A stretch of 64,000 nt of DNA, taken from contig NZ_CP014544.1 of NCBI RefSeq assembly GCF_001586255.1, forward strand, positions 408,501-472,500. The letters run 5' to 3'. Below, one piece after another: positions 16,036-25,495 of this stretch (position 1 is the first letter of the stretch; the number at the start of each line of letters is the position of its first letter). Below the pieces are notes generated by a model. The model had not been told where the DNA came from and did not search any database. It saw only the letters and a list, made by a program, of their open reading frames with translations. Source of the stretch: Zhongshania aliphaticivorans (lineage in GTDB: Bacteria > Pseudomonadota > Gammaproteobacteria > Pseudomonadales > Spongiibacteraceae). Both the position numbers and the translations under genes were made by a program.

Positions 16036-16638
16036 ATGAATATATCTAAGAAGCAGCTTTTGGGACTTGGTTTAGTGGCGGCGATCGCATCAGTGCAGGC
16101 TAATGCTAAAGAGTTTAGCTATACCTATGTAGAAGGTGGCTTTTCTGATGTCGATATAGACAATACTGATGCCGATTACATTTATGGCGGCGGTTCGCTG
16201 GCTCTGGATAGAAATATCTTCGTTCGCGGTTCACTGGGTAATCTCGATGTGAATAAAAACCTTGAGTTTGACACGGTGAGCATCGGTGTGGGTCACCCTA
16301 TGAAAATGTCTGAGCGCAGCGATTTAGTGTTGGCGCTGGATTACAGCTTTGCAGAGTCAGACAGTAAAAACCCGGCGTTGGATAACGCTGACATTGACAC
16401 CTTGACTGGCAGTGTGACGAGCCGCACATGGCTGACCAATAATGTTGAAGGTAATTTAATGGGTGGCTTGGCCCATCAAGATGCTGACTTCGGTGGCACT
16501 GACACGGGCGCAATATTGGGTGCCGGTGTTCGGGTGTATGTTGTGCCTCAGTTTTCTTTGGCGGCAAACATCAGCAGAAGTTTTATTGGTGATTTAGATA
16601 CTGATGAAATTGGGGTGAGTGCGCGTTTGCAGTTTTAA
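16036..16638 (+). CDS. Outer-membrane beta-barrel protein, small, OmpA-like/porin fold
   Basis: 200 residues. A Sec signal peptide (MNISKKQLLGLGLVAAIASVQANA) is cut after ANA. The mature part alternates hydrophobic and polar residues in short strands (FSYTYVEGGFSDVDID, YIYGGGSLALD, IFVRGSLGNL, VSIGVGHPM) and ends in an aromatic residue (ARLQF), the usual insertion signal for outer-membrane barrels; about eight strands are expected. Asp/Asn-rich turns may bind cations. The start is set by GGAGAG eight bases upstream; a longer in-frame ORF before it is not needed. Its function is unknown, and it is flanked by a terminator. Confidence 0.75.
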   Translation: MNISKKQLLGLGLVAAIASVQANAKEFSYTYVEGGFSDVDIDNTDADYIYGGGSLALDRNIFVRGSLGNLDVNKNLEFDTVSIGVGHPMKMSERSDLVLALDYSFAESDSKNPALDNADIDTLTGSVTSRTWLTNNVEGNLMGGLAHQDADFGGTDTGAILGAGVRVYVVPQFSLAANISRSFIGDLDTDEIGVSARLQF

Positions 16639-16687
16639 TTGACCTGTAATGACCATAGATGGGGCTCGCGGGATGCGAGCCAATAAG

Positions 16688-16722
16688 ACGGGTGAGATAG
16701 TTTTCTATCTCGCCCGTTTTTA
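16688..16722 (+). terminator. Rho-independent terminator after the outer-membrane protein gene
   Basis: ACGGGTGAGATAG pairs with CTATCTCGCCCGT around a short T-rich loop, with one G-U, and is followed by TTTTTATTTT. It ends the plus-strand gene, about 50 bp after its stop. Confidence 0.85.
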
Positions 16723-16746
16723 TTTTACGCTACTGCCCTGCCTGGG

Positions 16747-19038
16747 TTAGGGTTGCAGCCAAGTGGGTTCCCAGGTCTTGCTGAACGCGGGGCTAGCCCA
16801 AGCAGCAGGAAACTTGGCCGGTGCCATTTGCTGGCCACCGGTAATCACATCGCCTTTATCATCTTGATAATTCAGCCACGTAACTGTGCGCTGCCATTCC
16901 AGTGGCCGTTTAGACCAGTCACAAACACCGGTGGCGAAGGTTTGCTCTAGTGCCGCCCAGTCTTCTTCCTGCCACACAGTGTTGCCTAAACCGTAGTTGT
17001 CGGCGCGACTAAAGGGCTTGAGCTGGCACTGCACTTGGTCGCCATACTTGTCGGCGCCCGCTTGGGTGCGCGGTGTGCCAAATACCAGCATAGCGGCTTC
17101 CGGGCACATTACGCCGGGCACGCCGTTGCATTGGTCTTGGACATCGGCCGGTTTGTTGATGATGATTTTCTGCGCCAGTGGCGTGGCGCTGGTATCGGCT
17201 TCGATGGCGTCTAGCCAAGATGTCATGGCAATGAGTGATTGGTTCATGTAATTCGCGTCACCGATTAAGGCCGTGGCGCCGCCCCAGTGGACAAAATTGT
17301 CGCGGTGGCCAAGCTCGCGTTCAAGGCGCCAGCGCACCCAATAGCCATGCACGCTGTCGTGCGCCGCGCCGGGATCGGGGCCAGTCATATTAATAATAGG
17401 TACGGTATCCATGTTCACAATGGTATTTAAAATGCCAGTGCGATAGGCGTTGGGGAGTGCCGGATAGTCAGGCTTCAAGCGCGCCTGAGTCACGTTGAGG
17501 CTTGGGTCTAGGCCACCTATATTGGTGTTCAGTGCCAAAAATTGGGCGGGGCTGATAATGCCTTGCTGCAAGGGCAGTAGGCCATACTGCACACCTTCGT
17601 TGCCCAGAGGGAATCCAGCAAAGCCATAGCCAAGGTCTTGTTCTATTTTTGACCAATGGTCGCGCAGTGGGTCTTCCGCAGGAAAACGCTCGCGCGCGCC
17701 GATCATATTTTCCATAAAGGTGAGTACATCGCAGCGCACGCCCCCGGGGTTTGTGTCTTTATTGAAGCGTTCTTCGGGTGTGATGCCGCCGCAGTTTGAG
17801 GCGGGCTCTACCGCTTCGCCAAATAGCGCGGAATCAGCAAGTGAGGCGTTCACAATGCCGTTTAGGTGGCCGTAAATCTCGTTCTGTTGGTTTGGTGTAA
17901 ATATTGTTCCGTCGCGGGTGGTTGGCGCCACCGGATTTTCGGCCTTAAGGCCGAAGTACTTCAGTAAAATGTGGTAGTCAGCAAACTGAGTTGCAGTACT
18001 CATAACGTCGGGGTAGGTGCAGGTAGTCAATAAGCCTTGGTACAAACCGGGGTAGGCGTTGGCAATCATATTCTGGGTAATTGCGCCGCCGGAGCAGCCC
18101 GTGCCCACGGTGTAGCGCAGTTCACCGTATTGTTCGACAAAGCGCTCTTTGGCCATCATTAGCGATTCGGCCTGATAGCTCAAATTACAGTTGTGACCCA
18201 GGTTGAGTTGGGCGGTGGACAGTACTGACCAGCCCAGGCTCAGCGCGGTGATATAGGACTGTTCGATTGCTGGGTTACCGGGAATGGTGCCCGCGTAGTC
18301 GTCGGTGCGCGCGGAACTGGTGTCGTGGTCACCACGGCAATTGCCGCCGTGGGTTACGAGTAGGCGGCGATTCCACTGTGACTGGGGTTGTATTGGTGTC
18401 CAGCTTTCATCGGCTTTGTGTAGGGTAAAGATGGTGTATTGGTCCCGCGCCTGATAACCGATTTCCTGGCGTACTATAAATGGTAAGGTTTCACCGTTAT
18501 CGGTCGTGGTGGTAGCCACATCGGTTGGTGGATTCTCAAGATCATATGGCTGTAAGCCCGCGAGCAATGGATTGGTCGACTTATAAAGCCATTGGTATGT
18601 TGCCGCTTGGTTGCAATCCTCGTCGGTTGCGCCCTCTTGGCATTCCCAAGGTTGGATGTGCGGTCCGGTAAACACTGGGCCTCCCGAGGGGTGGTTCACC
18701 ACGGTGATGCTGTTACCGATATTGGCGCTGATGGTATTTTCACCCACACTTAAACCCTCGACCACGCCTAAAAGGCGCAAGGGATTATCTGGCGTGCTTT
18801 GCAGGACGCTGGTTACGTCGGTGTTGTTACGGAGCAGTACAAGCTCATCGCTTGCGTCAGCGCTAGCTAGCACCACCTCAACGAGTACATCGCCTGCTGA
18901 AACAAGATCTGGTCGATTCGATATTACTTGGACAGTTGCCTTGTCTACCGCTATGCCGCTTGCGCGGTTGCTGGAGTTGCCGCCGCCGCAGGCGGCTAAG
19001 GTAAGGACAGTTATTATGGCGAGCATTTTATTGTTCAT
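16747..19038 (-). CDS. DUF6351-family lipoprotein, probable alpha/beta-hydrolase
   Basis: 763 residues. The signal peptide ends LTLAACGGG, a lipobox with Cys17, so the protein is probably a lipoprotein exported across the inner membrane. Residues about 25-115 look like a beta-rich N-terminal domain. The body has LLVTHGGNCRGDHDT and the nucleophile-elbow-like VGTGCSGGAITQ with Ser316, suggesting an alpha/beta hydrolase such as an esterase or depolymerase. This matches proteins annotated DUF6351, often large extracytoplasmic proteins of polyester or aromatic degraders; that link is from memory. AGAGGAT precedes the ATG. Substrate is unknown; it stands alone on the minus strand downstream of aceK. 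Confidence 0.7.
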   Translation of the reverse strand: MNNKMLAIITVLTLAACGGGNSSNRASGIAVDKATVQVISNRPDLVSAGDVLVEVVLASADASDELVLLRNNTDVTSVLQSTPDNPLRLLGVVEGLSVGENTISANIGNSITVVNHPSGGPVFTGPHIQPWECQEGATDEDCNQAATYQWLYKSTNPLLAGLQPYDLENPPTDVATTTTDNGETLPFIVRQEIGYQARDQYTIFTLHKADESWTPIQPQSQWNRRLLVTHGGNCRGDHDTSSARTDDYAGTIPGNPAIEQSYITALSLGWSVLSTAQLNLGHNCNLSYQAESLMMAKERFVEQYGELRYTVGTGCSGGAITQNMIANAYPGLYQGLLTTCTYPDVMSTATQFADYHILLKYFGLKAENPVAPTTRDGTIFTPNQQNEIYGHLNGIVNASLADSALFGEAVEPASNCGGITPEERFNKDTNPGGVRCDVLTFMENMIGARERFPAEDPLRDHWSKIEQDLGYGFAGFPLGNEGVQYGLLPLQQGIISPAQFLALNTNIGGLDPSLNVTQARLKPDYPALPNAYRTGILNTIVNMDTVPIINMTGPDPGAAHDSVHGYWVRWRLERELGHRDNFVHWGGATALIGDANYMNQSLIAMTSWLDAIEADTSATPLAQKIIINKPADVQDQCNGVPGVMCPEAAMLVFGTPRTQAGADKYGDQVQCQLKPFSRADNYGLGNTVWQEEDWAALEQTFATGVCDWSKRPLEWQRTVTWLNYQDDKGDVITGGQQMAPAKFPAAWASPAFSKTWEPTWLQP

Positions 19039-19150
19039 GGGTTTATCCTCTGCGCTCTAAATTCTACGCTTGTCTAACTAAATACAATAGCCGCACTACT
19101 CTATAGGCTTGCTAGGTGATGTCAAACTCCTAGTTGTCGGTGGTATTGCT

Positions 19151-20881
19151 TTAATGTGGTCGTTGTTGGAAACGCTGCTTTTTCCGATAGGGGAATACGT
19201 CGGCGACGTAACCATTGCGTATGGTTTCCTGCAGGCCACGCCAGTAGGCTGGGTCGTAGAGGTCACTGTGCAATGAATCAAACACCTTTTTGGCGCGCTG
19301 GTTACCAGAGAAAAATAAACGGAATTCCTCGGGGAATACATCTTCTGGTTTGACCTCGTACCAGGGCTGGCTGGCCATGGCTTGCTCGTCGTTTTTCGGC
19401 TCGGGCAGTGAGCGGAAGTTGCAGTCGGTCAGTGGACAAATTTCATCGTAGTCGTAAAACACCACGCGGCCGTGACGGGTAACGCCAAAGTTTTTGAGTA
19501 ACATATCGCCGGGGAAGATATTGCCCGCTGCCAATTGCTTTATGGCATTGCCGTATTCGCCCATCACGCTGTCGAGCTGTTGCTCATTGCAGTCTTTGAG
19601 GTAAAGATTGAGGGGAATCATTTTACGTTCGATGTATACGTGCTTTAGAAGCAGCGCATTGCCGCTAACGCTAACTTTTGAGGGCGCCTCTTTTTCTAAT
19701 TCGGCAATAAGCTCGTCGGAAAAGCGGCGGCGATCAAAAGCAAGATTATTGAATTCTTGTGTGTCCGCCATGCGCCCGCCGCGATCCCAGCGTTTTACCA
19801 AACTGTAGCATTTGCGAACATGCTCTTGGCTCATGTCTTTGGGCGGTGTAAAGCGATCTTTAATTACTTTGTACACATAGCCAAAGTCCGGGCGGGTAAA
19901 TACCAGCATAACCATGCCTTTAATGCCCGGTGCAATGATATACGGCGATTCGCTATTGGCAGTTTCATTCACCGCAAAGCGATAAAACTCGGTTTTACCG
20001 TGCTTGGGCATGCCGATGGCAATATACAGCTCAAAGATCTCTTTGTGGGGCATTAGCCGATGTAAGAAGGCGATGTACTCTGATGGCACCGAGGTGTCGA
20101 CCATAAAATAGCTTCGGCTAAAGCTGAATAAGATTGAGATGTCATCGGGATCAGAGAGTACGGTGTCAACGAATATGGAATTGTTTTCGCTGTGTAAAAT
20201 AGGCAGTACAAAGGGCATGGTGAAGTCGCCGCTGACAATGCGGCCGACCAAATAAGCGGCTTTGTTGCGGAAAAATAACGACTCTAGTGTTTCGACATAA
20301 ATGTCTTTGCTGCGATCTCGAATTTTGGGAATAAGTTCGCGGTTAACGACGTTCATGATAAAGCCCACGTCGCGGTCGAGATCTTCCCAGGGGATGTTGA
20401 ACTCGCAGTCAATGAGCATTGATTTGGTGATATCGACGGCATTGTCACCGTCAAAGCGGTAGCGGCGCAGTATGGACTCACTTGAGACTGGGGCGCAGTG
20501 TTCGACTGAGGTCAGGGCAAAGGTGTGCACATCGCGGATTTTTTCATGCTTGAATATGTAACAATAAATCGAATTGAAAAACGATTGCGCAATTTCAAAA
20601 TTGTCGTGATTTTGTATAAGCTCTGCGTATTCCTGCTTGGCAATTTCCCAGTTGTCCCGATCTTCAACACTGCCGCCGGTAATGGTATATGCAGCTTCGG
20701 CAACGATTCTGCGCTTTTGTTTCCATAAATCTAAACGATCACGCATGGCTTTTTGTGCACCGTGCCAGTCGGCCCCTTCAAAACGCGCTTGCGCGCCGAG
20801 GGTGATGTTTTTGTACTCGGCAAAAAAAGCATCGAAACCATTGAGAATAGCCATGGCTAGGCGACGGGTAACTGCGGTCAT
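19151..20881 (-). CDS. aceK: Isocitrate dehydrogenase kinase/phosphatase
   Basis: 576 residues, typical length. AceK phosphorylates and dephosphorylates isocitrate dehydrogenase, steering carbon into the glyoxylate shunt during growth on acetate or fatty acids. Visible family segments are IIAPGIKGMVMLVFTRPDFGYVYKVIKDRF (ATP-binding), VKRWDRGGRMADTQEFNNLAF, FPGDMLLKNFGVTRHGRVVFYDYDEICPLTDCNFR (catalytic Asp and metal Asp) and YDPAYWRGLQ. AGGAACC precedes the ATG. It is on the same strand as aceA but separated from it by three genes, unlike the enterobacterial aceBAK operon. The regional acyl-CoA and acetate genes suit its role. Confidence 0.96.
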   Translation of the reverse strand: MTAVTRRLAMAILNGFDAFFAEYKNITLGAQARFEGADWHGAQKAMRDRLDLWKQKRRIVAEAAYTITGGSVEDRDNWEIAKQEYAELIQNHDNFEIAQSFFNSIYCYIFKHEKIRDVHTFALTSVEHCAPVSSESILRRYRFDGDNAVDITKSMLIDCEFNIPWEDLDRDVGFIMNVVNRELIPKIRDRSKDIYVETLESLFFRNKAAYLVGRIVSGDFTMPFVLPILHSENNSIFVDTVLSDPDDISILFSFSRSYFMVDTSVPSEYIAFLHRLMPHKEIFELYIAIGMPKHGKTEFYRFAVNETANSESPYIIAPGIKGMVMLVFTRPDFGYVYKVIKDRFTPPKDMSQEHVRKCYSLVKRWDRGGRMADTQEFNNLAFDRRRFSDELIAELEKEAPSKVSVSGNALLLKHVYIERKMIPLNLYLKDCNEQQLDSVMGEYGNAIKQLAAGNIFPGDMLLKNFGVTRHGRVVFYDYDEICPLTDCNFRSLPEPKNDEQAMASQPWYEVKPEDVFPEEFRLFFSGNQRAKKVFDSLHSDLYDPAYWRGLQETIRNGYVADVFPYRKKQRFQQRPH

Positions 20882-21089
20882 GCGTGTGGTTCCTGAGTTT
20901 AGTTCTGTTTGCTGGTAAGCCTAGTTTGGCAGAATGCTGGACGGAAGACGCTAAAACCAAGTCGGAGCTCAGGCGTCTGGCGAAAAATCAACAGCAACGC
21001 TTAATCGTACTATGTGCGTGAGCTGATATTTTCCGACATGAGCGTAGCGAATACCCTAGCGTCCCCCGTCTTCCATCAAGCGTCTCCCG

Positions 21090-22124
21090 CTAAAGGAAGC
21101 AATCCGCCAAAATTTCCATGGCTTCTGGCTGCTGACAATTTAGTAGCATGGTATCAACCTCGCCTCGGCTGGACGCGGCGTTCCAGTCTTTGGCGCGTTC
21201 ACGAATTCTCGCTTCAGGGCCAACGAGCGCGACTTCGTCGACTAGAGCGTCGGGTACGGCGGCGCGAGCCTCTTCTTTTTTGCCCGCTAAATAAAGATCC
21301 TGGATTTTCTCAGCGGCATCGCCATAGCCCATGCGCGTTGCGTAATCGGTGTAAAAGTTTTTACCCTTGGCACCCATGCCGCCAATGTAAAGTGCGAGGA
21401 AGTCTTTAATAAATACGCGGCAGCCGTCGAGGTCGTCGCCCATAATGACGCCAACAAAGGGTGCAACATTAAAGTCGGCTTTTTTGCGCCCGCTTTTTTC
21501 GAGGCCTTTTTCGATGCTGGGTTCTAGTACAGCGTATTTTTCTGGGCTCATCCACACGGGGAATACGCCGTCGGCGACTTCAGCGGAGGCGCTCACGCCA
21601 GCGGGGGTAATTGAGGCGGTGTAGATCGGGATGCTTGGGTCGCCGTGAAGTATGGATTTTAGGGGCTTGCCAAGACCAGTAGCGCCGGGGCCACTATAGG
21701 GCATTTGATACATCTTACCGTCGAAGGTAACTGGCCCCTTGCGCTCAAAAATCTCCTTCATAATTTTAATGTACTCACGGGTGCGGGTCACCGGCTTGCC
21801 GTAGGGCACGCCGTGCCAGCCTTCGACTACCTGTGGGCCTGATGCACCGAGGCCAACTATAAAGCGACCGCCAGAGAGTTGGTCTAAGCTCATGGCGGTC
21901 ATGGCGCACATGGCCGGGGTTCGCGCCGGCATTTGCATAATGGCGGTGCCGACTTTAATTTTGCTAGTCTGGGCTAAAATCCACGCGGCCGGAGTAACGG
22001 CGTCAGAACCGTAGGCTTCGGCTGTCCACACCGAATCAAAACCCAGTGTTTCGGCGTGCTTAACCGTATCCATGGGAATAGAGAGTTTTGCGCCAGAGTA
22101 GCCCAGTAATAGTCCTAGTTTCAT
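21090..22124 (-). CDS. LLM-class (luciferase-like) flavin-dependent oxidoreductase
   Basis: 344 residues of the bacterial-luciferase TIM-barrel superfamily, opening MKLGLLLGYSGAKLSIPMDTVKHAETLGFDSVWTAEAYGSDAV. Other typical parts are IKVGTAIMQMPARTPAMCAMTAMSLDQLSGGRFIVGLGASGPQVVEGWHG and GDPSIPIYTASITPAGV. Members use F420 or FMN; F420 is unusual in gammaproteobacteria, so FMN is as likely. AAGGA is seven bases before the ATG. It is 38 bp downstream of rraA and could be co-transcribed. Substrate unknown. Confidence 0.88.
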   Translation of the reverse strand: MKLGLLLGYSGAKLSIPMDTVKHAETLGFDSVWTAEAYGSDAVTPAAWILAQTSKIKVGTAIMQMPARTPAMCAMTAMSLDQLSGGRFIVGLGASGPQVVEGWHGVPYGKPVTRTREYIKIMKEIFERKGPVTFDGKMYQMPYSGPGATGLGKPLKSILHGDPSIPIYTASITPAGVSASAEVADGVFPVWMSPEKYAVLEPSIEKGLEKSGRKKADFNVAPFVGVIMGDDLDGCRVFIKDFLALYIGGMGAKGKNFYTDYATRMGYGDAAEKIQDLYLAGKKEEARAAVPDALVDEVALVGPEARIRERAKDWNAASSRGEVDTMLLNCQQPEAMEILADCFL

Positions 22125-22162
22125 TATTTTATCCTTTTATTTGATTGCCACAGCCTAGTAGA

Positions 22163-22654
22163 TTACAGCGTGTCTGTCAGTGGCTGCTTTGAAATGATTG
22201 CGCCGCTTAGGTCGGCGTATAGGTGCTCGCCTGGGTATAGTGTAGTACCGCCAAATTCCAGTGCAATATTGCAACGGCCGTCGCCCAGTTTTTCGGTTTT
22301 GCGGGGTACGCTGCCCAGCGCCATGATGCCAATGGGCATGTTGGCCAGCTCTTCCACGTCGCGCAGATAACCGTAGATTACAATACCGCGCCAGCCGTTA
22401 TCGGCTGCAGCGCGAGCAAGGTTGTCGCCGAGTAGTGAGCGTCGCGGTGAGGCGCCGCCATCGACAACGAGCACGCGATTATTGCCCGGTGTTTTAACCA
22501 CTTCGGCAACTTTGGAGTTGTCTTCAAAGCATTTAATGGTGACGATTTCGCCCCAGAAATGCTGTTTACCGCCATAGTGGCGGAAGTTCACCTCTAGTAC
22601 GCGCACGTTATCGCCATGTTCATCGCAGAGATCGGGGGTGGATATCGTATTCAT
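22163..22654 (-). CDS. rraA: RraA-family protein (ribonuclease E activity regulator A)
   Basis: 163 residues, the usual RraA length. The protein binds RNase E and the degradosome and lowers mRNA decay. Typical parts are STPDLCDEHGDNVRVLEVNFRHYGGK, VLVVDGGASPRRSLLGDNLARAAADNGWRGIVIYGYLRDVEEL and MALGSVPRKTEKLG. The GDNLA...RD part is also shared with HMG/CHA aldolases of the same fold, but length and N terminus favour RraA. The start is fixed by GCAGGAG five bases before the ATG; an in-frame 18-codon extension is therefore rejected. Confidence 0.92.
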   Translation of the reverse strand: MNTISTPDLCDEHGDNVRVLEVNFRHYGGKQHFWGEIVTIKCFEDNSKVAEVVKTPGNNRVLVVDGGASPRRSLLGDNLARAAADNGWRGIVIYGYLRDVEELANMPIGIMALGSVPRKTEKLGDGRCNIALEFGGTTLYPGEHLYADLSGAIISKQPLTDTL

Positions 22655-22763
22655 AGTAACTCCTGCAGTGGTTGGTGGTGGGCGAGTAATGGAAAGGGTA
22701 AAAACCACTATGCCTTTTTTTGCGCCTCCCGTCTCCCGTCACGTATTGGGTAAACGGTTTTAC

Positions 22764-23327
22764 TTATTCGCTAACAAGTTTTAGGTAATTGGCGCTTATA
22801 TCGCTATTGATATAGGCCATGCCCAGTACGGTTAAGTACTCCAGGCGATCGGCTTTCATTAGATCGATATCGGGTATGCCGAAGCCATTTTCCTGATAAA
22901 TCCCTGCCAAATACGCCATAAAGTCTTCACCTTCTTTGAGTAGCAGCAAGCTCGCGGCACCGACATCGGGCTTTACTTTGGCGTTTAGGCCTTCTGGAAG
23001 GCTTACGGCAAACACAACAGGGTGCTCATTGCCTTCAACACGCACACTGCGGTTCCTCACGGTTTGCTGCGCCCAATAAAAAGCCAGCTCTTTGCTTTGA
23101 GTTAAAAAAACCGGCTCAATCGATTCGGTATAACTATTGCCGATGGTTGCCATGGTTTGCTTTGCGGCGTTTTTGAGTACTTTGTCACCGGAGCGCTTCA
23201 GGCCCTGGGTTTTGATTGAGTCGACTAGCGCCGACGAAGTGCCGTGATACCAGACGTTACTCGTAGCAAATCCTTGGTCGCGCAATACATTGTTAGCGTC
23301 TTTAAGAAAAGTAGGTGTATTAGTCAT
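22764..23327 (-). CDS. Predicted protein with ADP-ribosyltransferase/PARP-like features
   Basis: 187 residues from an ATG; a GTG four codons earlier is possible, and neither has a clear ribosome site. No signal peptide or membrane segment. WYHGTSSALVDSIKTQGLKRSGDK (His28) followed by EPVFLTQSKELAFYWAQQTV (about 72-89) resembles the H and Y strands of the ADP-ribosyltransferase fold used by PARPs, KptA/Tpt1 and some toxins. A matching third catalytic Glu could not be picked by eye, so activity is uncertain. It stands alone between rraA and the aceA terminator, with no partner resembling an antitoxin or macrodomain nearby. Confidence 0.5.
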   Translation of the reverse strand: MTNTPTFLKDANNVLRDQGFATSNVWYHGTSSALVDSIKTQGLKRSGDKVLKNAAKQTMATIGNSYTESIEPVFLTQSKELAFYWAQQTVRNRSVRVEGNEHPVVFAVSLPEGLNAKVKPDVGAASLLLLKEGEDFMAYLAGIYQENGFGIPDIDLMKADRLEYLTVLGMAYINSDISANYLKLVSE

Positions 23328-23434
23328 ATTGGAAGTCACTTAGTCAGTTTTAGTTGGCAAAGAGCTGAAATGCTGAAAGAAAAGCAACTCGCTGCCTTTG
23401 CCGCTATAGCGGGAAACCATCATATTCTATTCAT

Positions 23435-23471
23435 AAAAAAGGCGACACCTTTTGCAAGGGTCGCCTTTTTC
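23435..23471 (-). terminator. Rho-independent terminator after aceA
   Basis: AAAAAGGCGAC (23436-23446) pairs exactly with GTCGCCTTTTT (23460-23470) around a 13-base loop. The A and T runs allow termination in both directions; the aceA transcript on the minus strand ends here, about 70 bp beyond its stop. Confidence 0.88.
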
Positions 23472-23542
23472 TACTGCGCTGAACTGTGCCCTGCTGATGC
23501 GTATGCAATCGCCAGGGCACGTCACTTACACCTTAATTCAAC

Positions 23543-25141
23543 TTAGTTGAACTGGTTAGAAGTGTTTTTCGCGCCGCCTGCTTTCAGTGCAAGCTCGCCA
23601 GCGTAGTATTCTTTGTGGTCGTCACCCATGTCTGAACCAGACATGTTTTGGTGCTTAACACAGGCGATACCCTGACGGATTTCTTTACGCTGTACGCCAG
23701 CAACATAACCCAGCATGCCCTGCTCACCGAAGTACTCTTTTGCGAGGTTGTCAGTAGACAGCGCTGCAGTGTGGTAAGTCGGCAGAGTGATCAGGTGGTG
23801 GAATACGTTCGCTTCACGGGCAGTGTCTGCCTGGAAAGTCTTGATACGTTCATCAGCAACGGCAGCCAATTCAGTTTCGTCGTATTCAGCTGACATCAGG
23901 TTTGCACGATCATAGGCAGATACGTCTTTACCTTCAGCAGTCCAAGTATCGAAAGTCTGCTGGCGGAAGTTCAGTGTCCAGTTGAAAGAAGGAGAGTTGT
24001 TGTAAACCAACTTCGCATCTGGGTGAACTTTACGAACTTCGTCCATCATGCCTTTGATTTCGTGAACGGTTGGAACGGCTGTTTCGATCCAAAGCAGGTC
24101 GGCGCCAGCATTGATAGCTTCGATACAGTCAAATACGCAACGCTCGTGACCAGTGCCTTCGCGGAACTGGTACAGGCCAGAAGGCAGACGCTTGGGACGA
24201 ACCAGCTTGCCGTTACGGTTGAAGCAAACGTCGCCTTCAGCCATGTCAGCTACGTTGATTTCTTCAACGTCTAAGAACGAGTTGTAAATGTCGCCCTGAT
24301 CGCCTGGCTCTTTAACAACGGCGATTTCTTTGGTCAGGCCAGCACCTTCAGAGTCAGTACGTGCAACGATAACGCCGTTGTCGACTCCCAGCTCTAAGAA
24401 AGCGTAACGCAATGCGCGCAGCTTATTGTGGAAGTCGGCGTGGGGTACGGTTACTTTGCCGTCTTGGTGACCGCACTGCTTTTCGTCAGCAACTTGGTTT
24501 TCGATCTGCAGGCAGCAAGCGCCAGCTTCGATCATTTGCTTGGCCATCAGGTAAGTCGCTTCAGCGTTACCGAAACCAGCGTCGATGTCTGCAACAATAG
24601 GTACTACGTGAGTAACATGGTTGTCGATTTGATCTTGGATCTTAGCTTCTTCAGCGGTGTCGCCAGCTTCGCGAGCAGCATCCAGAGCGCGGAACAAACC
24701 GCCCAGCTCACGTGCATCGGCTTGACGCAGGAAGGTGTAGAGCTCGCGTACTAGGTCGGCAACAACGGTTTTTTCATGCATTGATTGGTCAGGCAAGGGA
24801 CCAAAGGACGAGCGCAGAGCGGCAACCATCCAGCCAGACAGGTACAAGTAGCGACGATCAGTTTTACCGTTGAAGTGTTTCTTAATAGAAATCATCTTCT
24901 GCTGACCAATAAAACCATGCCAGCAACCCAGAGACTGAGTGTATTTGGTTTTGTCTTTGTCAAACGCGGCCATGTCTGCACGCATGATGTCGGCAGTGTA
25001 TTTGGCAATGTCTAGACCGGTTTTGAATTTGTTCTGGGCGCGCATGCGTGCGACATACTCGGGGTTGATTCCGTCCCAGCTGTGGCCAGCTTGTTCCTTA
25101 AGTGAGGCAACTGCCTGGATGTCTGCTTGTAGAGTTGACAT
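23543..25141 (-). CDS. aceA: Isocitrate lyase
   Basis: 532 residues, the longer isocitrate lyase form seen in Pseudomonas and relatives (the E. coli enzyme is about 434). It splits isocitrate to glyoxylate and succinate, first step of the glyoxylate shunt. Family segments are HSWDGINPEYVARMRAQNKF, VVPIVADIDAGFGNAEATYLMAKQMIEAGACCLQIENQVADEKQCGHQDGK with the catalytic Cys in QCGH, IVARTDSEGAGL and LVYNNSPSFNWTLNFRQQTF. AGGGACC precedes the ATG. It is divergent from malate synthase G across 354 bp, so both shunt enzymes may share one control region. Confidence 0.96.
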   Translation of the reverse strand: MSTLQADIQAVASLKEQAGHSWDGINPEYVARMRAQNKFKTGLDIAKYTADIMRADMAAFDKDKTKYTQSLGCWHGFIGQQKMISIKKHFNGKTDRRYLYLSGWMVAALRSSFGPLPDQSMHEKTVVADLVRELYTFLRQADARELGGLFRALDAAREAGDTAEEAKIQDQIDNHVTHVVPIVADIDAGFGNAEATYLMAKQMIEAGACCLQIENQVADEKQCGHQDGKVTVPHADFHNKLRALRYAFLELGVDNGVIVARTDSEGAGLTKEIAVVKEPGDQGDIYNSFLDVEEINVADMAEGDVCFNRNGKLVRPKRLPSGLYQFREGTGHERCVFDCIEAINAGADLLWIETAVPTVHEIKGMMDEVRKVHPDAKLVYNNSPSFNWTLNFRQQTFDTWTAEGKDVSAYDRANLMSAEYDETELAAVADERIKTFQADTAREANVFHHLITLPTYHTAALSTDNLAKEYFGEQGMLGYVAGVQRKEIRQGIACVKHQNMSGSDMGDDHKEYYAGELALKAGGAKNTSNQFN

Positions 25142-25495
25142 ATGTGGTCCCTATTTTGTGCGTTTGGGTGGTTAACGCTGCCTAGTTTACGCGTGACTGT
25201 TAAATTTTTCTAATTTATAGATATTATGTCGGTTATTTATTGAGTGAATAATGTTTGCTTGATCGCCATTGAAGCGCTATATAGCTACACAATAATAGAA
25301 GGGCTTTTGGGAATGCGCCGAATTCCACCATTATAGCTGCTCAATATAAATTATTCATTCATAAAAAGAATAGTAAAGATAATATGGATAAATTTGCAGA
25401 ATTATCCTCAGGTGCTAGGATGTTGGTCTACATTTGAGTTATGTCGCACGCAGTTAATTATTAAACACAAAGTATTAATTTATTAAGGAGTGATT
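25142..25495. promoter_or_regulatory. Divergent aceA/glcB control region
   Basis: 354 bp of AT-rich sequence between the two glyoxylate-shunt genes, with no reading frame of note. It must carry both promoters. AAGGAG at 25485-25490 is the glcB ribosome site. I could not settle the promoter boxes or an operator by eye. Confidence 0.5.

Noticed and set aside
21014..21409. 131-codon plus-strand ORF at the end of the LLM gene
   Set aside because: It is mostly antisense to the oxidoreductase and has no family features.
22655..22708. Longer N terminus for rraA
   Set aside because: GCAGGAG sits directly before the internal ATG, and RraA proteins start there.
24428..24754. 108-codon plus-strand ORF inside aceA
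   Set aside because: It is antisense to isocitrate lyase with no promoter or ribosome site.
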